DNA of 46,441 bases from Mesorhizobium loti CJ3sym (lineage in GTDB: Bacteria; Pseudomonadota; Alphaproteobacteria; Rhizobiales; Rhizobiaceae): NCBI RefSeq assembly GCF_000472785.1, contig NZ_AXAL01000038.1:1-46441 (forward strand), read 5' to 3'. Within the stretch, counting starts at the first letter, position 1. Each line of letters starts with the position of its first letter. The notes under the pieces are model-generated. The model worked only from the letters and a program-made list of their open reading frames with translations, did no database searches and was not told the origin of the DNA. Made by a program: the position numbers and the translations under genes. Below are positions 25,810 to 34,281 of this stretch, piece by piece.

Positions 25810-27768
25810 GTGGCAAGTACTATCCCGTTAGGGTTCCCCGATTCCACCAACACTGGTGTGCCCGGAGGGACAACGCTTACAGCCTACACAGGCCCGATGA
25901 CGATCACCAAGGACGGTACGGTCATCGAGAATCAGATAATTGACGGCAGTCTCCAGATAAACGCGGCCAATGTCGTCATCAAGAATTGTGCTATTACATA
26001 CAGCGGTGCTTGGGGGATCGATGCAGAGCACGGCCCGAACATAGTTGTTCAAGATTGCCACATCGTGGGCCCTGGTTATGGTGGCCTCGCAAATTCCGCT
26101 ATTTTGGGTAGCGGAACATTCCTGCGCAACGATATTTCTAAATCGGAGAATGGCATCTCGCTTGTTGACGGCGCAAGCACTGTAAAAGGGAACTTTATTC
26201 ACGACCTACAAAACGCCGGGACAGACCCTCACTACGACGGCATACAGGCCCAGGGCGGCCAAAATGGTGTGTTGATAGAAGGAAATACGATCATTGGAAG
26301 AGACACTTCCGACGTCTTTATCCAGAACACCTTTGGGCCGATCTCGAACGTCGTAGTAAATCACAACTATCTTGCCGGCGATGTTGGGTATAATGTTTAC
26401 GTAGAGGGCCGCTTCGATACTGGGCCTACCACGGGCGTGTCCATTACAAACAATTATATTGTAAAAGGCTTTTACGGCTACTATTCGACTTCCGAAGCCT
26501 CGCCTGCGATTTCAGGTAACACTGAGGTTTTGCCAGGAGCGGCACCAACGCCGACCCCAACGCCGGACCCGGATCCAACCCCAGTGCCGACTCCACCGCC
26601 GGAGAAGCATTCCTTCTTTGGCACCCCGGGCAATGATGTATTTCATGGGACTACCGGGATCGATACGATGACCGGCGGGCTCGGTAACGACACCTATTAC
26701 GCCGACAATGCCGGCGACAAGGTCGTGGAGGCAAAGAACGGCGGTAATGACACAGTTCTCGCTTCCGTGAGCTATGCGCTTTCGGCTGGGTCACAGGTCG
26801 AGCATCTCGCCACCACGAACCCGGCCGGCACAACGCCGATCGACCTGACAGGCAATGAGTTCGCCCAGACCGTTGACGGCAACGCAGGCGCCAATACCAT
26901 CGACGGACGCGGCGGCGCCGATACGATGACCGGTTATGGCGGCAACGATAGCTATATCGTCGACAACGCCGGCGACAAGGTGATCGAAAAGGTTGGTGGC
27001 GGCGAGGACTCAGTACGCGCTTCGGTAAGCTTCGCGCTTTCGGCCGGCTCGGAGGTTGAGCATCTCGCCACCACGAACTCGGCCGGCACAACGGCGATCA
27101 ATTTGACCGGCAACGAGTTCGCCCAAACCATTGACGGCAACGCCGGCGCCAATACCATCGACGGGCGCGGCGGCGCCGATACGATGACCGGTTATGGTGG
27201 TAACGATACCTATATAGTCGACAACACCGGCGACAAGGTTATCGAGAAGCCGGGGGGCGGCGAGGACTCGGTGCGCGCCTCGGTGAGCTACGCGCTGTCG
27301 GCAGGTTCGGAGATCGAACATCTGGCCACCACAAACCGGTCTGGTCGTGGGGCGATCAATCTGACTGGTAATGAATTCGCCCAGACCATTAAAGGCAATG
27401 CCGGCGCTAATGTTATAGATGGCGGCGGCGGGGCTGATGTCTTAACTGGCAACGGCGGCAAGGACGTCTTCGTTTTCAAGGCCGCCCTTGGGGCTGGGAA
27501 TGTTGACAAGATCACCGACTTCTCGGTCTCGCAAGATAAGATTCTCCTCGATCACACCGTGTTTGCCGGCCTTCAGCCAGGCGCTCTGTCGGGGCAGGCT
27601 TTCTATGCCGGTGCAGGCGCGCATGACAGTACTGACCGCATCATCTACGACAGTTCGACCGGCGCCCTCTATTTTGACAGCGATGGAAGCGGCGGCGCGC
27701 ATCAGGTCCAGTTCGCGACCCTTTCCGCGCACCTTCCGCTTACGGCATCGTCATTCGTAATTTCATGA
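25810..27768 (+). CDS. RTX protein with N-terminal right-handed beta-helix (putative EPS-acting enzyme)
   Basis: The protein has 652 residues. Residues about 30-235 show beta-helix rungs (repeated small hydrophobic patterns such as NVVIKNCAITYSG, NIVVQDCHIVG, NGVLIEGNTIIGR and GVSITNNYIVKG), as in polysaccharide lyases and C5-epimerases. A Pro/Thr linker (residues 246-262) follows. Then come RTX blocks containing GGLGNDTYY and GGNDxYIVDN-type calcium-binding repeats within three tandem 86-residue units, and a C-terminal type I secretion region with TDFSVSQDKILLD and LPLTASSFVIS. No N-terminal signal peptide is seen. The divergent PrsDE-like exporter is the obvious route out. The start is GTG with GAAAGG upstream. 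Catalytic activity is inferred only; it may be a lyase, an epimerase or a binding protein. Confidence 0.88.
   Translation: MASTIPLGFPDSTNTGVPGGTTLTAYTGPMTITKDGTVIENQIIDGSLQINAANVVIKNCAITYSGAWGIDAEHGPNIVVQDCHIVGPGYGGLANSAILGSGTFLRNDISKSENGISLVDGASTVKGNFIHDLQNAGTDPHYDGIQAQGGQNGVLIEGNTIIGRDTSDVFIQNTFGPISNVVVNHNYLAGDVGYNVYVEGRFDTGPTTGVSITNNYIVKGFYGYYSTSEASPAISGNTEVLPGAAPTPTPTPDPDPTPVPTPPPEKHSFFGTPGNDVFHGTTGIDTMTGGLGNDTYYADNAGDKVVEAKNGGNDTVLASVSYALSAGSQVEHLATTNPAGTTPIDLTGNEFAQTVDGNAGANTIDGRGGADTMTGYGGNDSYIVDNAGDKVIEKVGGGEDSVRASVSFALSAGSEVEHLATTNSAGTTAINLTGNEFAQTIDGNAGANTIDGRGGADTMTGYGGNDTYIVDNTGDKVIEKPGGGEDSVRASVSYALSAGSEIEHLATTNRSGRGAINLTGNEFAQTIKGNAGANVIDGGGGADVLTGNGGKDVFVFKAALGAGNVDKITDFSVSQDKILLDHTVFAGLQPGALSGQAFYAGAGAHDSTDRIIYDSSTGALYFDSDGSGGAHQVQFATLSAHLPLTASSFVIS
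26680..27453 (+). repeat. Three tandem 258-bp repeats inside the RTX gene
   Basis: Units at 26680-26937, 26938-27195 and 27196-27453 are in frame and exactly 258 bases each. Each encodes one 86-residue block running from a GGxxD calcium motif through SYALSAGSxxEHLATTN to LTGNEFAQT, NAGAN and GGAD. Units 1 and 2 and units 2 and 3 are highly similar at the DNA level, which points to recent duplication or ongoing homogenisation. The following block diverges into the terminal secretion domain. Confidence 0.9.
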
Positions 27769-27775
27769 CCAGATA

Positions 27776-27806
27776 GCGCCCCGCGCGGTCAGCCTGCTCG
27801 GGGCGC
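27776..27806 (+). terminator. Hairpin after the RTX gene
   Basis: An 8-base GC stem (27776-27783 with 27799-27806) and a 15-base loop lie eight bases after the RTX stop codon. There is no T-run, so an intrinsic terminator is uncertain. Confidence 0.4.
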
Positions 27807-28730
27807 GACGGTTCGAACTTCAGCACTGACCAGGGTGGCCCATGCATCTCGTTGGACAAGGCGCGTGCGATCGTCCAGATGCGACGGCAGGCCTGCGTTC
27901 GCAACGATAAGTGACGGTGGGCCAAAAGGTGGTCCGATTCTACGGCTGCACGGAGACAAGCCGGCGCGGACGGTTGCTCAAAAGTGCCAGGCGCGGCCGT
28001 TTGAAAGTCGCTGACCTGCGTGGTGATTACCCAAAAGTAGTAGTCCTTATACGTTGATATCGCCAGATCGAGATCGTCCTAAAGGCGGTGGGGTATCCTC
28101 CGATCGGGGTGTTTGTGGCCATAGGGACACCCGACCATGCATACTTCACAGCTTTGAGGCATCCATTTTCGCTATCCCACGGCGCCCACGTTTCGCTGAC
28201 AAGTTTTGATACACTGAAACGGCCTGTCAGTGTGGCTCGCGATCGTGATCTCCTGCCTTGAGTTTGTTGTCTGCATGGTTGGCACGCTCGCCCTCAGATG
28301 CTCTTTTTCTGCGATCCCGGAAGGTCATCAGACAAGTAGCCACCAAGTATCTTGGCCGCAACCGAGACCTTCTCCGGCCTTTGGGACCGTGAAGAGGCTG
28401 CGAAGCGGCGCCGGTGTCCGATGTTCGCCTGAAACAGGCGTCACAAGCATCGTAGCCAAGGCTCGATCCGCGCTTCGCCATGAGATGAATGTTGTGGCTC
28501 AAGTCACCGCTTTGCGGTTCCTTCTGTACGAAATGCGGGCGGGCACCCGATTACGCCGCTACCACTTTACGGCAGGTGCATACCCCGTTTTCACACGTTT
28601 ACGTTCGGCCGCAAAAGCCATTTCTATCGTGAAAGCTTCGGCTCCCGTGTTCGACGTTGGCAGCGATGGCCGGCGTTGCGGGGATGGAAAGCGAGAGGCG
28701 CTACATGGTTGATGGATTGGGGCACGCGGA
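27807..28730. other. Long intergenic region before the amino-sugar operon
   Basis: About 0.92 kb with no gene I can support on either strand. Open frames such as that around 28230-28712 have no recognisable domain and no ribosome-binding site. The right end should carry the promoter of the operon beginning at 28731. Decayed coding sequence or a small RNA cannot be ruled out by eye. Confidence 0.45.
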
Positions 28731-29246
28731 ATGATTTCCTCGAGTGTTGTGTTGGATGAGGGCGTGGTCATTCACCATCCTCAATTGGTCAATCTCTACG
28801 GCTGCACCATCGGAGCCGGATCGCGCATCGGCACATTCGTAGAGATCCAGAAGAACGCGGCCGTGGGCAGGAACTGCAAGATCTCCAGCCACAGCTTCGT
28901 GTGCGAAGGCGTCACGCTTGAGGATGGTGTTTTCGTGGGTCACGGCGTGATGTTCACCAACGATCCGCACCCGCGTGCACTGACCCATGACGGGGAACTG
29001 CAAACCGACAGTGACTGGAGCGTCGTTGCCACCCTTGTGCGCCGCAACGCATCGATTGGCAGCAACGCAACGATCCTGGCAGGCATCACTATTGGAGAAG
29101 GCGCGATGGTCGGCGCCGGTGCCGTGGTCACGCACGACGTCCCTGACTTCGCCATCGTGGCCGGAGTGCCGGCTAAAATCATCGGCAGGACAAAGGACGC
29201 GCCACCAAAAAGTGAGCCCACTGCAGCCGTCCGGAGAGTCAAATGA
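28731..29246 (+). CDS. WlbB/WbpD-like N-acetyltransferase (left-handed beta-helix)
   Basis: The protein has 171 residues. Hexapeptide repeats run through the whole protein (for example CTIGAGSRIGTFVEIQKNAAVGRNCKIS and ASIGSNATILAGITIGEGAMVGAGAVVTHDV), ending with the usual AGVPAKIIG. The insertion VMFTNDPHPRALTHDG matches the loop of WlbB/WbpD enzymes, which acetylate the 3-amino group of UDP-GlcNAc(3N)A with acetyl-CoA. The neighbouring oxidoreductase and aminotransferase fit the same pathway. The ATG has no strong Shine-Dalgarno. Its stop overlaps the next start (ATGA at 29243). The family is sure; the precise sugar is inferred. Confidence 0.88.
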   Translation: MISSSVVLDEGVVIHHPQLVNLYGCTIGAGSRIGTFVEIQKNAAVGRNCKISSHSFVCEGVTLEDGVFVGHGVMFTNDPHPRALTHDGELQTDSDWSVVATLVRRNASIGSNATILAGITIGEGAMVGAGAVVTHDVPDFAIVAGVPAKIIGRTKDAPPKSEPTAAVRRVK

Positions 29247-30280
29247 TCGGCGTTGCTGTGGTGGGTTACGGCTATTGGGGGCCAAATCTCGTCCGAAATC
29301 TGGCCGAAACGCCGGGAGTGAATCTGATTGCGGTTTGCGATCTCAGGAAGGAGCGGCTCGCACCATTGCACAGCCGATATCCGACCGTTTCACTTACCGA
29401 CGATTTCGAGGCCGTACTGCGCGATCCTCGGGTCGATGCCGTTGCCATAGCGACGCCGGTTTCATCACATTTCCGCCTGGCGCTGAGCGCCTTGATGGCT
29501 GGCAAACATGTGTTCGTCGAAAAGCCCATCGCATCCACCGCCGAAGAGGCGCAGCGGCTCGTCGATGAAGCGGCGCGCCGCCGGCTGGTGCTGGCGGTCG
29601 ACCACACATTCATTCACACCGGAGCGGTCCGAAAGATGCACGAACTCGTCCAGACGGGCTTGGGCGAAATGTATTACTACGACTCCGTGCGGGTGAATCT
29701 GGGACTTTTCCAGCATGATGTGAGCGTGATCTGGGATCTCGCGGTCCATGACCTGTCCATCCTCGACTACGTCCTGCCCGAACGGCCAGTCGCGGTCTCG
29801 GCCACCGGAATAAGCCATGTTCCCGGCGAGCCGGAAAACATCGCCTATCTCAACCTGTTCTTCGAAAGCAATCTGATCGCCCATATCCATGTCAATTGGC
29901 TGGCGCCTGTGAAGGTGCGCCGGACGCTGATCGGCGGAAGCCGCAAGATGATCGTCTACGACGATCTGGAACCGAGCGAGAAGATCAAGGTCTACGACAA
30001 AGGCATCACGGTGAGCGGCAACCCCAACGCCAAGGGTGAGACCCGATACCAGGCGCTGGTTGGCTATCGCACCGGCGATATGTGGGCCCCGCAGATCGAC
30101 ATGACCGAAGCCCTCGGCATCGAGCTTCGCGAATTCGTTTCCTGCGTCGAAAACAACGGCACACCGCTTGCGGACGGAAACGCCGGCGTCCGGGTGGTTC
30201 GCATCCTGGAGGCAGCAACCCAGTCCTTGGCACAGCGCGGCCGCGTGGTCGACCTCGAACAGATGAGACGCGTCGCATGA
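29243..30280 (+). CDS. Gfo/Idh/MocA-family dehydrogenase (WlbA/WbpB-like)
   Basis: The protein has 345 residues. The N-terminal Rossmann domain has VAVVGYGYWGPNLVRN and the EKP catalytic motif (HVFVEKPIAS). The substrate domain has AVDHTFIHTGAVRKM and WDLAVHDLSILDYVLP. This is the WlbA/WbpB type that oxidises the 3-hydroxyl of UDP-GlcNAc-uronic acid with NAD, giving the 3-keto sugar used by the next gene's aminotransferase. It is joined by ATGA overlaps at both ends, indicating one transcript and coupled translation. An inositol or other sugar dehydrogenase is less likely given the neighbours. Confidence 0.9.
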   Translation: MIGVAVVGYGYWGPNLVRNLAETPGVNLIAVCDLRKERLAPLHSRYPTVSLTDDFEAVLRDPRVDAVAIATPVSSHFRLALSALMAGKHVFVEKPIASTAEEAQRLVDEAARRRLVLAVDHTFIHTGAVRKMHELVQTGLGEMYYYDSVRVNLGLFQHDVSVIWDLAVHDLSILDYVLPERPVAVSATGISHVPGEPENIAYLNLFFESNLIAHIHVNWLAPVKVRRTLIGGSRKMIVYDDLEPSEKIKVYDKGITVSGNPNAKGETRYQALVGYRTGDMWAPQIDMTEALGIELREFVSCVENNGTPLADGNAGVRVVRILEAATQSLAQRGRVVDLEQMRRVA

Positions 30281-31383
30281 TTCCGTTTCTGGACTTGAAG
30301 GCTCAGTACGCAAGCATCAAGAATGAGATCGACGCTGCCGTTCTGGGCGTGCTCGCATCGGCGCAGTATGTTCTGGGAGATGAGGTCGCGAAGTTCGAGC
30401 AAGAGTTCGCAGCGTTTTGCGGCACCAAACACGCGGTAGCGGTCAATACCGGCACCAGTGGTCTCCACTTGGCCTTGCTGGCTGCCGGCGTGGGGCCGGG
30501 CGACGAAGTCATAACCGTTCCATTCACCTTCGTCGCAACGGTTTCGGCCATCTGCTATGCTGGCGCGCTGCCGGTGCTCGTGGACGTCGAGCCAACGACG
30601 CTGACCATGGACCCTGCCAAGCTCGAGGCCGCGATTACGCCAAGAACCAAGGCGATCATTCCCGTTCATCTTTATGGCCAGATGGCCGACATGACGTCCA
30701 TCATGCAAATAGCCAATCGTCATGGCATCGCCGTACTCGAGGATGCATGCCAGGCGCACGGCGCAGAGTACTACGGACGCCGGGCGGGGAGCATCGGCGT
30801 TTCGGGATGCTTCAGCTTCTATCCAGGCAAAAATCTTGGCGCCTGTGGCGAGGGTGGAATTGTCGTCACCAATGACGACGAACACATGAAGACCATCCGA
30901 ATGCTACGCGACTGGGGCCAAGACCGGCGATATCATCACGCCCTCAAGGGTTTCAACTATCGCATGGACGGCATCCAGGGCGCTATCTTGCGCGTCAAAC
31001 TTCGATACCTCGACGCATGGACGGCCGCGCGCAGAAGCCGCGCGCGCCAATACACAAAGCTTCTTTCAGGGTCGCGGCGCGTAGAGACGCCGGTGGAAGT
31101 GACTGGGCGTCGCCATGTCTATCACATCTACGCCGTCAGGACGGACGATCGAGATCGCCTGCAGCAGGATTTGCAGCAGGAAGGGGTGCAATCCGGTCTT
31201 CACTATCCCATCCCTGTGCATCTGCAAAAGGCACACGCCGACCTGGGCTACACGATCGGTGATTTTCCGGTGTCGGAACGTGCCGCGCGCGAGGTCCTGT
31301 CGCTGCCGATCTATCCGGAAATTACATCGGACCAGATCGAACATGTCGCTGCCGCGGTGGAGCAGATGGCTCATGTCGATTGA
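30277..31383 (+). CDS. DegT/DnrJ/EryC1 aminotransferase (WlbC/WbpE-like)
   Basis: This 368-residue sugar aminotransferase starts MIPFLDLKAQYASIKNEID. It has the NTGTSGLHLALLAAGVGPGDEV segment, DACQAHGAEYYGRRAG with the PLP-ring aspartate, and the Schiff-base lysine in SFYPGKNLGACGEGG (K185). WbpE-type enzymes transaminate the 3-keto sugar to the 3-amino sugar with glutamate. The start at 30277 is given by the ATGA overlap; an upstream in-frame extension to 30082 would lie wholly inside the dehydrogenase gene and is not credible. Its 3' end overlaps the next gene by 11 bases. Confidence 0.93.
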   Translation: MIPFLDLKAQYASIKNEIDAAVLGVLASAQYVLGDEVAKFEQEFAAFCGTKHAVAVNTGTSGLHLALLAAGVGPGDEVITVPFTFVATVSAICYAGALPVLVDVEPTTLTMDPAKLEAAITPRTKAIIPVHLYGQMADMTSIMQIANRHGIAVLEDACQAHGAEYYGRRAGSIGVSGCFSFYPGKNLGACGEGGIVVTNDDEHMKTIRMLRDWGQDRRYHHALKGFNYRMDGIQGAILRVKLRYLDAWTAARRSRARQYTKLLSGSRRVETPVEVTGRRHVYHIYAVRTDDRDRLQQDLQQEGVQSGLHYPIPVHLQKAHADLGYTIGDFPVSERAAREVLSLPIYPEITSDQIEHVAAAVEQMAHVD

Positions 31384-32095
31384 CATTAAGGGAGCGACCC
31401 GCATCGTTGCCTCCGTCCACGGACGCCAAGACGTCTCCGATCCGGAATTCGAAAGAGGGCTCGCCGATGCTGTTTTGGCTCACTACGGCCGTACGGGGCT
31501 GATTGAACTCTACGGCCGGTTTTCGGCCGGCGACGGTCTGATAGACATTATAATGCGCCGGTTAATCTGGCGCAGCCTCGCGCGTCGATGCGGGGCCGGC
31601 CTGCAGGTCGGCAATGGCGCCGTTTTCAGGCATCCGGAGACGTTCGAGTTCGGCGCTGGCGTGTTCATCGGCGCCCAGGCCTGCATCCAGGGCCGGCACG
31701 ACGGCATGTGCATCCTCGGCGAGAAAGTCTGGATAGGTCCGCAGGCCTTCCTCGACGCAAGAAATCTCGTCATGGGCGACTTCGTCGGCTGGGGCCCGGG
31801 AGCGAAAATACTTGGATCGACACATAGCGGCGTTCCGGCCGATGTGCCGATCGTGCGCACGGACCTCGTCATCGAGCCGGTGGTGATCGAAGCCTGGGCC
31901 GATATCGGAACCAACGCGACCATCCTGCCAGGCGTGACTGTCGGCAAGGGAGCGATGGTTGGCGCCGGCGCCGTGGTTACACAGAACGTCGAACCCTTCT
32001 CCATTGTCGCGGGTGTGCCGGCGAAATTCCTGCGCTGGCGTACGGATTCTGAACTCGTCCGGGCCGCCGAACAAAAGAACGGAACAATGCAGTGA
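31373..32095 (+). CDS. Second hexapeptide-repeat acyltransferase
   Basis: The protein has 240 residues. The first about 80 residues are helical and unrecognised (contains AHYGRTGLIELYGRF). They are followed by a left-handed beta-helix with VGNGAVFRHPETFEFGAGVFIGAQACIQG and a C-terminal set of repeats ending AGVPAKFLRWR, as in the WbbJ/Maa/NodL branch. The insertion GSTHSGVPADVPI carries the acetyl-transfer histidine. It probably O- or N-acetylates a sugar of the repeat unit. It is coupled to the preceding aminotransferase by an 11-base overlap and to the following epimerase by GTGA. Confidence 0.87.
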   Translation: MSIDIKGATRIVASVHGRQDVSDPEFERGLADAVLAHYGRTGLIELYGRFSAGDGLIDIIMRRLIWRSLARRCGAGLQVGNGAVFRHPETFEFGAGVFIGAQACIQGRHDGMCILGEKVWIGPQAFLDARNLVMGDFVGWGPGAKILGSTHSGVPADVPIVRTDLVIEPVVIEAWADIGTNATILPGVTVGKGAMVGAGAVVTQNVEPFSIVAGVPAKFLRWRTDSELVRAAEQKNGTMQ

Positions 32096-33069
32096 AAGAC
32101 AAGCGGATTCTCATTACCGGCGGTGCTGGCCTGATAGGCTCTCACATCGCTGATCTTGTTGCGCTGGAGAACCCTCGCGAGATCGTAATTCTTGACAATT
32201 TCGTCCGCGGTCGGCGCGAAAACCTGCAAGGCGCAGCCGCCCAATCGAACCTGACAATTGTCGAAGGTGATATCCGAGACCGCGCGCTGCTCGCCGAGCT
32301 CTTCGAGGGCATCGATATCGTCTTTCATCAGGCGGCCATCCGCATAACCCAGTGTGCCGAAGAACCACGCCTGGCTTTCGATGTGCTGGCGGGTGGCACT
32401 TTTGATGTCCTTGAAGCCGCCGTTAGCGCCGGCGTGTCGAAGGTTGTTGCCGCCTCGTCGGCCTCGGTGCTTGGACTTGCCGAAAGCTTTCCAACCACCG
32501 AGGCGCATCATTCTTACAATAACCGGACGATTTACGGCGCGGCGAAGGCGTTCAATGAAGGGCTCTTGCGGTCTTTCAACGATATGTATGGCCTGCGTTA
32601 CGTCGCACTGCGCTACTTCAACGTGTACGGGCCGCGTATGGACGTGCATGGCGCCTATACGGAGGTTCTGATCCGCTGGATGGAGCGTCTCGCGGTCGGG
32701 CAGCCTCCGCTGATCTACGGCGACGGCTCCCAGACGATGGATTTCGTACACGTCCACGACATTGCACGGGCCAATATACTCGCCGCAAAATCCGCGGTGG
32801 AGGACGATGTGTTCAATGTCGCCAGCGGGACGGAAACCAGTCTTCTCGAGCTTGCGCAAGCCTTGTCGCGCACCATGGGTTCCTCAATCGCGCCGCAACA
32901 TGCGCCAGCGCGCAAGGTCAATGCGGTCTCGCGCAGGCTGGCCGACACGCAAAGAGCCAAGCAGATCCTGGGCTTTGAGGCTCAGCTTACGCTCGACGAA
33001 GGCCTTCGCGACCTGGTGGCCTGGTGGCGCCAGGAACGTTCCGCCGCCGCGGCGATCGCTGCCGAATGA
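32092..33069 (+). CDS. NAD-dependent nucleotide-sugar epimerase/dehydratase
   Basis: This 325-residue extended short-chain dehydrogenase has the NAD motif ILITGGAGLIGSHIADL, the HQAAIRI segment, the catalytic YGAAK (YxxxK) after AASSASVLG, and RYFNVYGPRM. It most resembles UDP-glucose/UDP-GlcNAc 4-epimerases (WbpP/GalE-like). The start is GTG at 32092 overlapping the previous stop. With the amino-sugar genes around it, a C4-epimerisation of a UDP-N-acetyl sugar is the simplest reading; a dehydratase is possible. The alanine-rich C-terminal tail is not conserved. Confidence 0.88.
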   Translation: MKDKRILITGGAGLIGSHIADLVALENPREIVILDNFVRGRRENLQGAAAQSNLTIVEGDIRDRALLAELFEGIDIVFHQAAIRITQCAEEPRLAFDVLAGGTFDVLEAAVSAGVSKVVAASSASVLGLAESFPTTEAHHSYNNRTIYGAAKAFNEGLLRSFNDMYGLRYVALRYFNVYGPRMDVHGAYTEVLIRWMERLAVGQPPLIYGDGSQTMDFVHVHDIARANILAAKSAVEDDVFNVASGTETSLLELAQALSRTMGSSIAPQHAPARKVNAVSRRLADTQRAKQILGFEAQLTLDEGLRDLVAWWRQERSAAAAIAAE

Positions 33070-34253
33070 CCCAGGCGTTTCATCAAATCCCCGTAGCCAG
33101 GCCGGTCCTCGATGAGAAGGAGGCGCTGGCGGCACAGCGGGTCGTCTTGTCTGGATGGGTGACGCAAGGACCCGAAGTTGCGGCTTTTGAACGCGAATTC
33201 GCCGAGCTTGTTGGCGCTCCGTTTGCATGCGCGGTATCAAACTGCACGACCGCCCTTCATCTTGCGCTGATGGCTGTCGGTGTCGGGCAGGGCGACGAAG
33301 TGATCACCGTCAGCCATTCGTTCATCGCAACCGCCAATGCGATACGGTATTGCGGCGCAACTCCGGTTTTCATCGATATCGAGTCGCAGGGGTTCAATAT
33401 CGATCCGAACCTGATCGAGGCTGCGATCACACCACGCACAAAAGCTATCATGTGCGTTCATCAACTTGGGATGCCGTGCGACCTCGGCCGGATCGTCGAG
33501 ATCGGTAAGCAGCGTTCCATACCGGTCATAGAGGACGCGGCCTGCGCCATTGGCAGTGAGATATTGTGGAACGGGATGTGGGAAAAAATTGGCGCACCGC
33601 GCGGTGACATCGCCTGTTTTTCCTTTCATCCACGCAAGGTCATCACCACGGGCGATGGCGGCATGCTCACGACAGGCAACGCCGACCATGATCGCCAGTT
33701 TCGTCTTTGGCGCCAGCATGGCATGAGCGTCACCGATGCCGTCAGGCATGGCTCCAAATCGGTCATCTACGAAAACTACGATATGATCGGCTACAATTAT
33801 CGGATGACCGACCTGCAAGCAGCGATCGGGCGTGAGCAGCTGCGCCGGCTGCCCGATATTATCGCATCGCGGCGGCGGATCGCCGATCAGTATGCCGAAC
33901 AATTGCAGTATGTTGACGGTATAACGCTCCCTGTCGAGCCGCAGTGGGCGCGCAGCAATTGGCAAAGTTACGGCGTCCAACTGCCGCCTTGGGCAGACCA
34001 ACGCGCCACGATGCAAGCACTGCTCGACCGAGGAATTTCCACCCGCCGCGGCATCATGAACAGTCACCTGGAGAAGGCATACTCAGCTCCAGGCAGCTGC
34101 CGCCTGTCGGGGGATATGCAACTCAGCACGCGCGCGCAAATCGGTACGATCATACTGCCGCTCTTCGCCCAGATGACGGCGGCCGAAGTGTCGCTTGTCG
34201 TCGACACCCTGGCAGAGGTAGTGGGTCAGCCAGTGCAACTGGCGCAGGCTTGA
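33066..34253 (+). CDS. Second DegT/DnrJ/EryC1 aminotransferase
   Basis: The protein has 395 residues. IPVARPVLDEKEALAAQRVV opens the family fold. SNCTTALHLALMAVGVGQGDEVITV, EDAACAIGSEI and the Schiff-base lysine in CFSFHPRKVITTGDGGML (K191) follow. It resembles perosamine/bacillosamine-type 4-aminotransferases more than the WbpE type, so the operon may make two amino positions or two amino sugars. It is the last gene of the operon (ATGA overlap with the epimerase) and meets the Wzx gene convergently, with 28 bases between the stops. Substrate assignment is uncertain. Confidence 0.9.
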   Translation: MTQAFHQIPVARPVLDEKEALAAQRVVLSGWVTQGPEVAAFEREFAELVGAPFACAVSNCTTALHLALMAVGVGQGDEVITVSHSFIATANAIRYCGATPVFIDIESQGFNIDPNLIEAAITPRTKAIMCVHQLGMPCDLGRIVEIGKQRSIPVIEDAACAIGSEILWNGMWEKIGAPRGDIACFSFHPRKVITTGDGGMLTTGNADHDRQFRLWRQHGMSVTDAVRHGSKSVIYENYDMIGYNYRMTDLQAAIGREQLRRLPDIIASRRRIADQYAEQLQYVDGITLPVEPQWARSNWQSYGVQLPPWADQRATMQALLDRGISTRRGIMNSHLEKAYSAPGSCRLSGDMQLSTRAQIGTIILPLFAQMTAAEVSLVVDTLAEVVGQPVQLAQA

Positions 34254-34281
34254 GGCCGGGCTCGCATCTCGTTAGCACCCG

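Noticed and set aside
26530..26610. Short Pro/Thr-rich repeat resembling a CRISPR or simple repeat
   Set aside because: It is an in-frame coding linker between the beta-helix and RTX parts; repeat spacing is irregular and far too short for CRISPR. No CRISPR array was found in the window.
28230..28712. 160-codon plus-strand frame before the amino-sugar operon
   Set aside because: No ribosome-binding site or domain; the translation resembles random high-GC sequence.
31510..32859. 449-codon minus-strand frame opposite acyltransferase and epimerase genes
   Set aside because: Long only because of GC-rich codon bias. The plus strand holds two well-supported genes with overlapping start/stop coupling.
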